From Prolixibacteraceae bacterium (GTDB lineage: Bacteria > Bacteroidota > Bacteroidia > Bacteroidales > Prolixibacteraceae), in the NCBI GenBank assembly GCA_003516705.1, contig DPCJ01000148.1, positions 1-35,055 on the forward strand: a DNA stretch of 35,055 bases, in the 5' to 3' direction. Position 1 is the stretch's first letter. Each line of letters begins with the position of its first letter. Below the pieces are notes generated by a model, which was not told the origin of the DNA, did no database searches, and worked only from the letters and a program-made list of their open reading frames with translations. This document shows positions 24,330-32,557 of the stretch, piece after piece. The position numbers were made by a program, and so were the translations under genes.

Positions 24330-26942
24330 ATGGAGAATGTTATGAAACTAAATTTAGAAAACATCAGCACAAGTTACCATACGTTTGAAGATAACCAGAT
24401 TTTAACGGCAAAACAACTCAACGAGGTTCCTGATTTTTTTGAAGACCAGGACCGGCTGACACGGATTAGCCTGACAGGAACAGGAATTGTTTGCGGTTTC
24501 GAAGTAAAACTGAATGTAAGTGTTGGAAAAACAACAGTTTCGGTAACGCAGGGTACTGGTGTTACAACCGATGGCGATTTGATAAAACTTACGGAAAGTA
24601 AAGCAAAGTCGGTGTTCAAATCCATTAATTTTGAGGAGATTGAATTTACCCATTTTAAAAAATTTGAAGACAAACAGGCTGATTATTCGTTTTTCAGAAA
24701 AAAAGACGGCGATGCATTGAGTTCGCCCGAGAAAGTGATGGATTTGTGGGAACTGTTACCCGTGAAAACCGATGAGGCTGAGCTTTTAAAGGAGCTTCCT
24801 GATATTCAGAATAAAGTTGCGTTGCTTTATCTTGAGTCATATGCAAAAACAGCCGATTTATGCACGGCCACCGACTGCGATAACCAGGGAACCGAACAGG
24901 TTTCGAATCTGCGGGTGCTGCTGGTTTCGGAATCCGATGCAAAACTGATTGCCGGAACAAGCGACACGGTTTTTAACAAGCACAATATTTTCGAAACATA
25001 CCTTTCACTGCCGCAGGTTGCAGTTAAGCGGCCTGTACTTTCAGGGCAAAATGTTACATCGCTGAACCTGATTAAAAATATTTATTTCGATGCCATAAAA
25101 AACAGCAACACAGTTACTAACCTGAAAACAGGTCTTGATAAAATTCTCCAGTGGTTTGGCCAACCGGTTGTTTCGGTTCAGATCGACACGCTTTTCGATT
25201 TTAAAGCGGATGCAATTCCTGTTGATTTTCAATACAGGTATGATGTTTTAAAAGATTTGTGCGACAGTTACAACGAAATTCGCGAGTTGCTTCTGCACAT
25301 CAACGTACAGTGTTCGCCCAATATTCAGGCTTTTCCAAAGCATTTGCTGTTGGGTTTTGTTGTGAATAAAAAGTCGTTTCCCGAATTGCGCCATCGTTTT
25401 TATCATTCTCCGGCTTATGAACAGGCTTGCAGTAATTTACACAGGGTAAAGAGTTTGCTTGAGCGGGTAAAGATTCAGGTAAACGGTTTTATGAAAAGCA
25501 GTGTTGGCAACGAGGTGAAAATCATTCCTTCGCTTCAAACTGGTAAAGCAGGAGATAAAGCAATTCCATTTTATTATAATCCGGGTACCGAAATTAGAAA
25601 ATACTGGAATTTCGAACTTACCCGAAATCTTGTACCCGAAACAAATGCCGGCTACAGGTTTGCTGCCCCGAATAACAATTTGATGTACGAATCGAAACTT
25701 TCTGATTTTTATCGAATTGAGGGGCATCAGGGGAAAGATTATGCAACGGTTGTTGGTTCAATAACTCAACAAATTAAAGCCAGCGGGCTCGACATTGGAT
25801 TTTTGCATTATAATCTCGACACTGAAGCTCAGAGATTTCAGGCTTTGGTGAATGATGCCCCATCGGTTGAACATTTGAGTGGTGTGTCCAAAGGCGGAAC
25901 ATTTATTTTGATTGGTGTAAATAGTAAAGTTGTTGCCGATTTTAGTCTGTCGTACCGTGTACAAAAGGATGCCGATTTTTATTGCTGCCGCATCAGGGAG
26001 TGTTCTTATCCTTGGATTAGTACGTTGAAATACCTGAATAATTTGTCGAGAGGATTAAAAGGAACTGTAAGCAGAAAAATTGCGGTGCGCCGGAATTATG
26101 TGCTTCAGATTCTTGATTACCGGATAAACGATACGCCACTTGTGAACGGAATTATTACGCTGAGCATTCCGGTGAAACAGATTCTGCAGCGCAGGATGCA
26201 CGCGGTTACCGATGCGCTGAACAAAAGATTTACGGAGGGTGTGGTTTTCGATTTTAACGAAAGCCAGAAACGCATATTAATAACTCATGGGTTGAATGAC
26301 AAATTTTTGATTCGTTTCAGGGATGTTACTCAAAAAGCCGATTCGCCGGTGTATGAACTAAACAGCACCGGAATGCTGAAAGACAATAAAGCGCTCAGAA
26401 GCAATGTGATGATTTGCCGCGAAATAGTAAGGTACAACAGTGGATTTTATAAAAAACTGCAAACCGAGTTTGCCCCCGTAAACAAAGACGACGATTTTGG
26501 AACTTTCGATAATAAATGGGCCGAATGGGAAAAATTGGTTAAAGCGCTGAAAAAGAAATATCCGGCCAGGGTGGTGCGTACAATCAATGAATTACCGGCT
26601 GATATTTTAAAACTGACGGTAGAGGTTAAATCGAAGTTGATAAAAGCTGCACAAACCGACAATTTACGTGTGATGCTCGATGGCGATTGGGTAAACGGGG
26701 CCTGGGTTGACAATGCTATGCTCGATTATTACAAACGAAACAGGCAAGCTTCAACCGACCCGATTGTACAGTTTGTGAACCTGCGGAAATTTTTACACAG
26801 CGAAACAGGGGTCACAAAACTATCGGTTTACATTACCAACATGCCTTATTCAGCCGCTTTCGACGGAGTGATTGCTGAGTTTGCAAAATCAGTTGATTTT
26901 TATTTTACAGCTCCGATCGGAAAATTTGCAAAGGTATTATGA
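24330..26942 (+). CDS. Large eCIS protein of unknown function in the Afp13 position
   Basis: The 870-aa protein (866 aa if ATG 24342 is used, which follows a GGAG at a 6-nt distance) lies between the Afp12-like and tape-measure genes, the place of the Afp13 fibre in Afp/PVC clusters. The opening 'ISTSYHTFEDNQILTAKQL' and 'FFEDQDRLTRISLTGTGIVC' followed by GFEVKL looks conserved but I cannot assign a domain. It has no glycine-rich, collagen-like or coiled-coil repeat expected of a trimeric fibre. The centre has charged helices ('SNLHRVKSLLERVKIQVNGF'); the C-terminal part is lysine-rich with mixed alpha/beta pattern. Baseplate-associated or receptor-binding roles are both possible. Its stop overlaps an ATGA. 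Confidence 0.7.
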   Translation: MENVMKLNLENISTSYHTFEDNQILTAKQLNEVPDFFEDQDRLTRISLTGTGIVCGFEVKLNVSVGKTTVSVTQGTGVTTDGDLIKLTESKAKSVFKSINFEEIEFTHFKKFEDKQADYSFFRKKDGDALSSPEKVMDLWELLPVKTDEAELLKELPDIQNKVALLYLESYAKTADLCTATDCDNQGTEQVSNLRVLLVSESDAKLIAGTSDTVFNKHNIFETYLSLPQVAVKRPVLSGQNVTSLNLIKNIYFDAIKNSNTVTNLKTGLDKILQWFGQPVVSVQIDTLFDFKADAIPVDFQYRYDVLKDLCDSYNEIRELLLHINVQCSPNIQAFPKHLLLGFVVNKKSFPELRHRFYHSPAYEQACSNLHRVKSLLERVKIQVNGFMKSSVGNEVKIIPSLQTGKAGDKAIPFYYNPGTEIRKYWNFELTRNLVPETNAGYRFAAPNNNLMYESKLSDFYRIEGHQGKDYATVVGSITQQIKASGLDIGFLHYNLDTEAQRFQALVNDAPSVEHLSGVSKGGTFILIGVNSKVVADFSLSYRVQKDADFYCCRIRECSYPWISTLKYLNNLSRGLKGTVSRKIAVRRNYVLQILDYRINDTPLVNGIITLSIPVKQILQRRMHAVTDALNKRFTEGVVFDFNESQKRILITHGLNDKFLIRFRDVTQKADSPVYELNSTGMLKDNKALRSNVMICREIVRYNSGFYKKLQTEFAPVNKDDDFGTFDNKWAEWEKLVKALKKKYPARVVRTINELPADILKLTVEVKSKLIKAAQTDNLRVMLDGDWVNGAWVDNAMLDYYKRNRQASTDPIVQFVNLRKFLHSETGVTKLSVYITNMPYSAAFDGVIAEFAKSVDFYFTAPIGKFAKVL

Positions 26943-27222
26943 GTACGAAGGGAAATAAAAAAAGTACCACCCGGTGTTTCAGCACTTGCCGTGCTAATCA
27001 GGTGGTACTCTCATGGGGCAAAACCAATCTTCAAACTTATTATGAACTTACTGTTTTACTGTTGTCAAAGAGAGAAACTCTGCTACTGTCAACCTTAACT
27101 CATCATTTCAACTTTTGCCTGTCAATCTTAACTCAGCCCAGTAATACATCTCTGCATCTTGAGTTACAAATGTATGACAATCATCAATACAAGTCAATAG
27201 CCTGAAATGTTAAAAATGCTGA
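26943..27222. other. Structured 280-bp gap inside the eCIS cluster
   Basis: This is the only long break in the cluster. It has a nested hairpin: outer stem AGTACCACC (26963-26971) with GGTGGTACT (27001-27009), inner stem AGCAC (26981-26985) with GTGCT (26991-26995). Further on, a 17-nt direct repeat CTGTCAA(c/t)CTTAACTCA occurs at 27086-27102 and 27119-27135. An 88-codon frame begins with ATG 26939, overlapping the previous stop, but the sequence after codon 10 runs through the hairpin and is not protein-like. The gap may be a regulatory RNA element or the scar of an inserted repeat. Confidence 0.5.
26963..27009 (+). repeat. Nested stem-loop in the eCIS transcript
   Basis: A 9-bp perfect outer stem encloses an asymmetric internal loop (9 nt and 5 nt) and a 5-bp inner stem with a 5-nt loop. 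No T-run follows, so it is not an ordinary terminator. It could stall polymerase, block RNase, or be an IS or REP-type palindrome. Confidence 0.55.
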
Positions 27223-28695
27223 ATGAAAACTGCTCATAATCATATTATTGAAAAGGTGTTTGTTGAGATTAACACAAATAACTCCGAAAAAGCGGTGGCA
27301 ATAAAAAATGATATCAGCGAAATATTATCTACAAAACTTTTTCCTCAGCTTGAAACCCTTTTCGATACAATTATTACTGATGATAAAGTACTTCGCATAG
27401 GCAGTTTACAGGTGAAAACTTCAGCAGATGTTAAACAAATAAATGAAGCAGTAATTGCCGATGTTGTCAGTAAAATTGAAAATGGATTAAAACACGCTAC
27501 AGAAGAATTTGGCGGACAATTGGTAACGGATGGTTTTGTTACCGATGATATAAAAATCAGCGAGCAGCAACTGGTTGGTAAGGAGTTTAATGATGAACAG
27601 ATATTTATAAATTTTATTCAAACAGGCGCATTGCCCTGGTTTGCCGGAAAGGTGAAATTGGAAGATATTCTGGCTGATGAAAACTGGTTCAGGTTGGTTG
27701 CTAATCAGCGATTTTGTAAAAAGCTGCGACGATTACTTATCGGGAACAAAACAAACCTGCTGCGGTTTGTAAAGCAAATACCATTGAATAATATTCTTGC
27801 ATTCGTTTTTCGTTTGTTTCCGGAATTTAAATCTACTGAAAATTCAATTCAATTAATTCATAATCAGCTTTCAGCAAAAGAACAGCCTGTTTTTTTACAC
27901 ACAACACTTCAACTATTTTTTGAAATTGAAAATCATAACAAGCACGTGCAAATTGCAGATGAGTTCTTTATTGCTGTCGAAAAATTCATTCGAGATAATG
28001 AATTTGAAGGCATTTCCGGAGTGAATCGAAATTTTGAAGCGTTTCTTCAAAGCGAACTTATTCGTTTGACAACGCTTGAAAAGTATAAAAAGAAAAGGGA
28101 ATTGTCAGTTGAAAAGGGAAAAGATAACAGTGTAGAACTGTCAATTGAAGAGGAAGAAAAGAATAAAACGTCCGAAAGAAAAATCAAAAATGAATCGCTG
28201 CATATTAATAATGCAGGTCTTGTTTTGTTGCATCCGTTTCTGAAAACATTTTTTATTACAACCGGAATAGCTGACCCGTCGGGGAAAATCGGGAACGATA
28301 ATCTTGAACTGGCGACTCAGGCGTTGCATTTTATTGCAACAGGCCGCGAATCGGTTTTCGAAGCAGAACTGGTTTTCGAGAAGTTTTTATGTGGTTTACC
28401 GGTTCATTATCCTGTGATCAGAGAAAGTTTACTCATTGGTGAAATAAGAACTGAAGCTGAAGAAATGCTGGCCCAGGCAATTCAACAATGGCCGGAACTG
28501 AAAAATACATCACCCAACGGAATGCGGGAGTCTTTTATTCAGCGCAACGGAATATTAATGAAAACTGAAAAAGGGTACAAAATCACCGTGGAAGCTAAAA
28601 CCTGGGATGTTTTACTCGATCGGTTACCCTGGAATTACACCATAATCAACTGGTATTTAATTGATAAACTGATTTTTGTGGAGTGGCAATTATGA
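27223..28695 (+). CDS. eCIS tape-measure protein (Afp14/Pvc14-like)
   Basis: The 490-aa protein carries the conserved C-terminal block of contractile injection system tape-measure proteins: 'NNAGLVLLHPFLKTFF' (from about residue 328), 'LATQALHFIATG', 'FEKFLCGLPVHYPV', 'QQWPELKNTSPNGMRESFI' and 'WDVLLDRLPWNYTIINW'. The N-terminal 'HNHIIEKVFVEINTNNSEKA' also fits. It should run inside the tube during assembly and fix particle length. A Lys/Glu-rich segment (about 285-325) separates the halves. The cargo start overlaps its stop (ATGA), so the two are translationally coupled. Confidence 0.93.
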   Translation: MKTAHNHIIEKVFVEINTNNSEKAVAIKNDISEILSTKLFPQLETLFDTIITDDKVLRIGSLQVKTSADVKQINEAVIADVVSKIENGLKHATEEFGGQLVTDGFVTDDIKISEQQLVGKEFNDEQIFINFIQTGALPWFAGKVKLEDILADENWFRLVANQRFCKKLRRLLIGNKTNLLRFVKQIPLNNILAFVFRLFPEFKSTENSIQLIHNQLSAKEQPVFLHTTLQLFFEIENHNKHVQIADEFFIAVEKFIRDNEFEGISGVNRNFEAFLQSELIRLTTLEKYKKKRELSVEKGKDNSVELSIEEEEKNKTSERKIKNESLHINNAGLVLLHPFLKTFFITTGIADPSGKIGNDNLELATQALHFIATGRESVFEAELVFEKFLCGLPVHYPVIRESLLIGEIRTEAEEMLAQAIQQWPELKNTSPNGMRESFIQRNGILMKTEKGYKITVEAKTWDVLLDRLPWNYTIINWYLIDKLIFVEWQL

Positions 28696-30230
28696 GAGAA
28701 TTAAACAGACAACAAGGAAATACAACAAGCTCCTCAACCCCGTTTTTTTCGACAGAGAGCTCAACTTCTTTTTTTAGTGGCAGAACTGAAACAGAGAGTA
28801 GTACAGTTACAGAGGCAGAACAACCTACATCAACAACCGATGAAACATGTTCTGAAGAAACCACATTGCAGATACAGGAGTTTCTGAATCACGGAATTTA
28901 TGGACCAGAGTCGATGACTCCCAGTGATACGGGAGTAGGAGGTTTTGAAGCTTCGTATGACCCCGATGCCGAAATGCTCAATATAAATGTTCGCGGAAAA
29001 ACAAGATTTGTAAACGGACTAACGGCAAATGGCACAACCGTATCTTCTCACGAAACTGACCTTGCCCGGCTTGCCCGGCTCCTCACGTTTATTGGCGATG
29101 AAACATTAACAAATAACATTGTCAATAATTATTATACATGGAATGATACACAAAAAGACATTGCCAGAGATAACCTGAGAAGCAGGATTAGTGAAACAAT
29201 GGGTTTGTGGATGGAACCAGGATTCATGTTTCATATTGATGAGCCATGCTGGGAAAATATTTTCTCGAATGTGAATATCAACATCGATGTACAAGACGAA
29301 GGAGCCGCAGAATACAACGGACGAAACAACAGTGCAAACGATCATTTACAGGTAACTTTGGTTAAAAACCCTGAACGCAATGAAATGGGAACAGTGAGTT
29401 CACAAATCTCGCAGGTTGCAGAAAGGGTTGGAAACGAAAGAATGCAATGTATTGATACCTCTGCCGGTTTGACAACTGGAGCGAGTGTGGGTTCAAACCG
29501 CAACCGGGGCACAGATGTTACCGACCCATATAATTCTGAAATGACACTTTCAAACCAATCGCTCGAAAATACACCTACCGAACTCAATAATCTTAACAGG
29601 TCAATGTTGCGTACTTCGGTATATTTTGACAATGATCAGTCAACGCTTGATAGTACCGACAGGGCCGTTATCGATCAGTTTATCACCAATTTCAGAGAAG
29701 CTGATGCAAATGAAACGAATAGCAGGGTCAAATTGATTGGTCATGCCTCACGGCCAGGTTCAACAGGTTACAACAGACGTTTGGTAAACGAAAGGATTAA
29801 TTCGGTAATGAATTATTTAAGGGAAAGGAATTTTCCAAATATCGAAACAAGGGTGGATGAACCTGAAAACAGGTCGGATGAAATTGCCGAAAGTTTGCCG
29901 GATACGGATAACAATGCCAGAGTTTTAAGGAGGGTTGAGATTGTTGTTGGCGAAGGCGAACTTCAAAATACAGTGGCACACGAGTTTGGTCATGTTTTTG
30001 GTTTGGTTGATGAGTATGTGACTGAGGGAACTTCTTTTTCGGGCACTGGAACAGCAGCCGGCACTGTTGTCGGGCACAGCGAAATGTCTGAGGATATTGG
30101 CGCGGGTGAAGTTCGGTCAGAAAACAGTGACAATATAATGTCGATGGGTAATGAGGTTAGAGCACAACATTATGGTCCTTTTGGCTGGGCTTTGCGAAGG
30201 CTTACTCACAAAAACTGGACGATTTCTTAA
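28692..30230 (+). CDS. Candidate eCIS cargo: OmpA-like domain plus metzincin-type zinc protease
   Basis: The 512-aa protein starts at ATG 28692, overlapping the tape-measure stop; an in-frame GTG at 28683 is less likely. Order: a Ser/Thr-rich N-terminus with 'TPFF' and 'TSFF' motifs (about 15-31); a region about 60-290 resembling the middle of DUF4157-type eCIS-associated proteins; an OmpA-like domain (about 305-420, 'SVYFDNDQSTLDSTDRAVI', 'VKLIGHASRPGSTGYNRRLV', 'RRVEI'); then a zincin site H430-E-F-G-H434 with G437 and D440, and a Met-turn-like DNIMSMG (480-486). HExxHxxGxxD plus a Met-turn is metzincin-like. The usual Asp of the peptidoglycan-binding OmpA motif appears replaced (GHAS). No signal peptide is visible, so delivery through the eCIS is plausible. 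The cargo role is inferred. Confidence 0.75.
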   Translation: MRELNRQQGNTTSSSTPFFSTESSTSFFSGRTETESSTVTEAEQPTSTTDETCSEETTLQIQEFLNHGIYGPESMTPSDTGVGGFEASYDPDAEMLNINVRGKTRFVNGLTANGTTVSSHETDLARLARLLTFIGDETLTNNIVNNYYTWNDTQKDIARDNLRSRISETMGLWMEPGFMFHIDEPCWENIFSNVNINIDVQDEGAAEYNGRNNSANDHLQVTLVKNPERNEMGTVSSQISQVAERVGNERMQCIDTSAGLTTGASVGSNRNRGTDVTDPYNSEMTLSNQSLENTPTELNNLNRSMLRTSVYFDNDQSTLDSTDRAVIDQFITNFREADANETNSRVKLIGHASRPGSTGYNRRLVNERINSVMNYLRERNFPNIETRVDEPENRSDEIAESLPDTDNNARVLRRVEIVVGEGELQNTVAHEFGHVFGLVDEYVTEGTSFSGTGTAAGTVVGHSEMSEDIGAGEVRSENSDNIMSMGNEVRAQHYGPFGWALRRLTHKNWTIS

Positions 30231-30247
30231 TTTTTAAATACAATAGA

Positions 30248-30679
30248 ATGAATGACATTTTGAATCTTAAAACCGGGTTACCCGATGAACGTATAAATAT
30301 TGTTCCAATCTTAGAGCAATACCTCATTTCACGCACCCCCGGTAGCAGCAACGGAACATTAATATTTGACGACGGTGTAATTTTTATTACCACTTTAAAT
30401 CAGGCAAATAATGATTATCGATGGATATTTTTTACACGATTAAAATCTGAAGGCATTGATATGTTAAAAACGTTAATCATCAGTGAGTTTTCAAAAACAG
30501 AGATTGCAGAAAAACAACACAATTCATCGGAAAAGCAGGTGCTTTGGAAGTCGAATTTTCAAAATGTAAAACATCAGGTATTGGTTGGTTCAGGTTCTTA
30601 TGATTCACTTCCCCCGGTTTTCAGAAAAATTGATGATCTCATTAACAGGTACATGTATAAAATGAATGAAAAGGTATAA
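30248..30679 (+). CDS. Unknown 143-aa protein between cargo and ATPase
   Basis: I do not recognise this protein. It has no signal peptide or transmembrane segment. A strand-rich N-terminal half ('SSNGTLIFDDGVIFITTL', 'NDYRWIFFTRLKSEG') is followed by a helical C-terminus ('VFRKIDDLINRYMYKMNEKV'). It starts 17 bp after the metalloprotease gene and ends 17 bp before the ATPase. From its position it could be a cargo chaperone, an inhibitor protecting the producer from the protease, or an assembly factor; the sequence does not distinguish these. Confidence 0.65.
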   Translation: MNDILNLKTGLPDERINIVPILEQYLISRTPGSSNGTLIFDDGVIFITTLNQANNDYRWIFFTRLKSEGIDMLKTLIISEFSKTEIAEKQHNSSEKQVLWKSNFQNVKHQVLVGSGSYDSLPPVFRKIDDLINRYMYKMNEKV

Positions 30680-30696
30680 ACCAATTAACTAATTCA

Positions 30697-32013
30697 ATGA
30701 TAAAAAAGGAGTTAATTGATTTTTTCAGAGCTGTGATTTCGGAACGACTGGATGCTGAAAAAAAAAACAGGCCGGTAAAATTTATTGAATATCCGGTTTT
30801 TAACGCTGGAGATTCTGAGTTTACTGATTTTGTGATTAAGAATAAATCAGGTTTCGATGAAGTTATGATTCTTTTACTTGCATTAGTACCTCATGTTCTT
30901 CCCGATTTTCTTAATAATCTTGTTCTTGCATATTTTCCGGCTGGAGGCGATTTTCCTCAGTTTGGCGGTGTTAAAGGTAAAAATCACCGGAGTGTTTTAC
31001 CAACCGGCGAAACAGTTTTGTTTGTTTTGGCCGGAAGTGATTTGGAAAGAAGGGCTGAAGTAGCCCGGGTTTTTGATGAGGGGCATCTGTTTGCAAGGAA
31101 AAATATATTGTACCTCGATAATGTGGAAAAAGGCGAGCCTCGTATGGCCGGTAAACTAATTCTCGAAGACGATTATATCGATTTGTTTACCACCGGAAAA
31201 ATTTCGAAACCAAGATTGAGTGCCGATTTTCCAGCCGAAAGAATTTCTACCGGACTTGAGTGGACTGACCTTGTTTTGCAGGAAAAAACGCTTGATGGGA
31301 TTCGCGAAATTGAAATCTGGCTGAAACACAACGAAACATTACTGACCGATTGGAACCTGAGAAATAAAATAAAACCCGGATTTCGTGTATTGTTTTATGG
31401 TCCACCCGGAACAGGAAAAACAATGACAGCATGTTTGTTGGGGAAATACACAAACCGCGATGTTTACCGGATCGATCTTTCAACTGTAGTTTCGAAATAC
31501 ATCGGCGAAACCGAAAAAAACCTCTCCAAATTATTTGATAAGGCTGCCAACAAAGATTGGATTCTTTTTTTCGACGAAGCCGATGCTATTTTTGGTAAAC
31601 GCACCGGTGTGCGCGATGCACACGACAAGTATGCCAACCAGGAAGTATCGTATCTTTTGCAACGTATTGAAAATCATGCAGGGCTTGTTATTCTGGCTTC
31701 GAACATGAAAGGAAATATCGACCCGTCGTTTACCCGACGGTTTAATTCAATCATAGAATTTGAAAATCCGGGTTCGAGAGAACGAATGAATTTATGGCAA
31801 AATTATATTCCCAAAGGTAAACTTGACGAAAGTGTTCAGATTAGGGAAATTGCTCATAAATACGACATTACAGGTGCCAATATTGTAAATGCAATTCATT
31901 TTGCAGGGCTTCGTACCTTCGAAAAAAAGTCAATCAGAATTTCGAAGAACGATCTTTTGGAAGGTATTGAAAAAGAATACCTGAAAGAAGGTAAGATTTT
32001 TCTAAAAGGTTGA
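30697..32013 (+). CDS. eCIS AAA+ ATPase (Afp15/Pvc15-like)
   Basis: The 438-aa protein has an N-terminal ~215-residue eCIS-specific region and a classical AAA+ module: Walker A GPPGTGKT (235-242), Walker B ILFFDEAD (289-296), sensor-1 region 'VILASN' (N336) and arginine-finger candidates in 'DPSFTRRFN' (R347/R348). Such ATPases are required for particle assembly or cargo packing in Afp/PVC-type systems, though their exact step is unsettled. It is cytoplasmic. It lies between the unknown 143-aa gene and the membrane protein gene 22 bp downstream. Confidence 0.95.
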   Translation: MIKKELIDFFRAVISERLDAEKKNRPVKFIEYPVFNAGDSEFTDFVIKNKSGFDEVMILLLALVPHVLPDFLNNLVLAYFPAGGDFPQFGGVKGKNHRSVLPTGETVLFVLAGSDLERRAEVARVFDEGHLFARKNILYLDNVEKGEPRMAGKLILEDDYIDLFTTGKISKPRLSADFPAERISTGLEWTDLVLQEKTLDGIREIEIWLKHNETLLTDWNLRNKIKPGFRVLFYGPPGTGKTMTACLLGKYTNRDVYRIDLSTVVSKYIGETEKNLSKLFDKAANKDWILFFDEADAIFGKRTGVRDAHDKYANQEVSYLLQRIENHAGLVILASNMKGNIDPSFTRRFNSIIEFENPGSRERMNLWQNYIPKGKLDESVQIREIAHKYDITGANIVNAIHFAGLRTFEKKSIRISKNDLLEGIEKEYLKEGKIFLKG

Positions 32014-32035
32014 AACAGAATATAAATGTACAACA

Positions 32036-32557
32036 ATGAGAAACAGGAATATCAACGGAGTTATCGGAATTACTTCGGTTTTATTATGGATTATTGTTTT
32101 TTTACCGGGGCTGACAGTTAACTCACAGCCTTATCGCGAACAGATTTTAAATGGAAATATCACCATCCAAAATTTTCTGACAGTAATGATAACTTACACC
32201 ATTTCGAATGTAGCACTACTTTGTTGTGTGGCCGGAGTAATTGGTGCTGCTACACGGCGGGTAACAGCCAGAGCCTCAGAACTTCGGAAGTATGACGATA
32301 AACCTGTTTTTAACGCTGTGTTTACCGGTGTTACCAGGGGTTTTTCGGTGTATCTTTTGCTCCTTGCCGGTGTGTATGCCGCCACACCCGACCCTTTTTC
32401 GGCGCCTACGTCCGAACAATATGTACGAATGGCTGGTACCATCTCATTAATGTCTTTTACAGTAAATTACGAGCCTGAACTTTTTCAAACGATTGTAGGA
32501 ATTGCGGCATCGAAAAGCAAAATGGCCGGAAAATCAGTTAATCAGGAGAAAACTTAA
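32036..32557 (+). CDS. Four-TM membrane protein at the end of the eCIS cluster
   Basis: The 173-aa protein has four hydrophobic segments at about residues 8-27, 46-72, 99-117 and 131-157. A short extracytoplasmic loop follows the first, a basic, charged loop (74-90, RRVTARASELRKYDD) lies between the second and third, and the tail is basic. No signal peptidase site or enzymatic motif is visible. It follows the ATPase with a 22-bp gap and closes the cluster. Its stop overlaps the end of the convergent SGNH gene by 20 bp. Possible roles are a membrane anchor for the particle, a holin-like release factor, or cargo immunity. None can be shown from sequence. Confidence 0.72.
   Translation: MRNRNINGVIGITSVLLWIIVFLPGLTVNSQPYREQILNGNITIQNFLTVMITYTISNVALLCCVAGVIGAATRRVTARASELRKYDDKPVFNAVFTGVTRGFSVYLLLLAGVYAATPDPFSAPTSEQYVRMAGTISLMSFTVNYEPELFQTIVGIAASKSKMAGKSVNQEKT

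Noticed and set aside
26939..27205. An 88-codon frame with an ATGA-coupled start
   Set aside because: After the first codons it crosses the hairpin and repeats and does not look like protein. Kept only as a possible relic.
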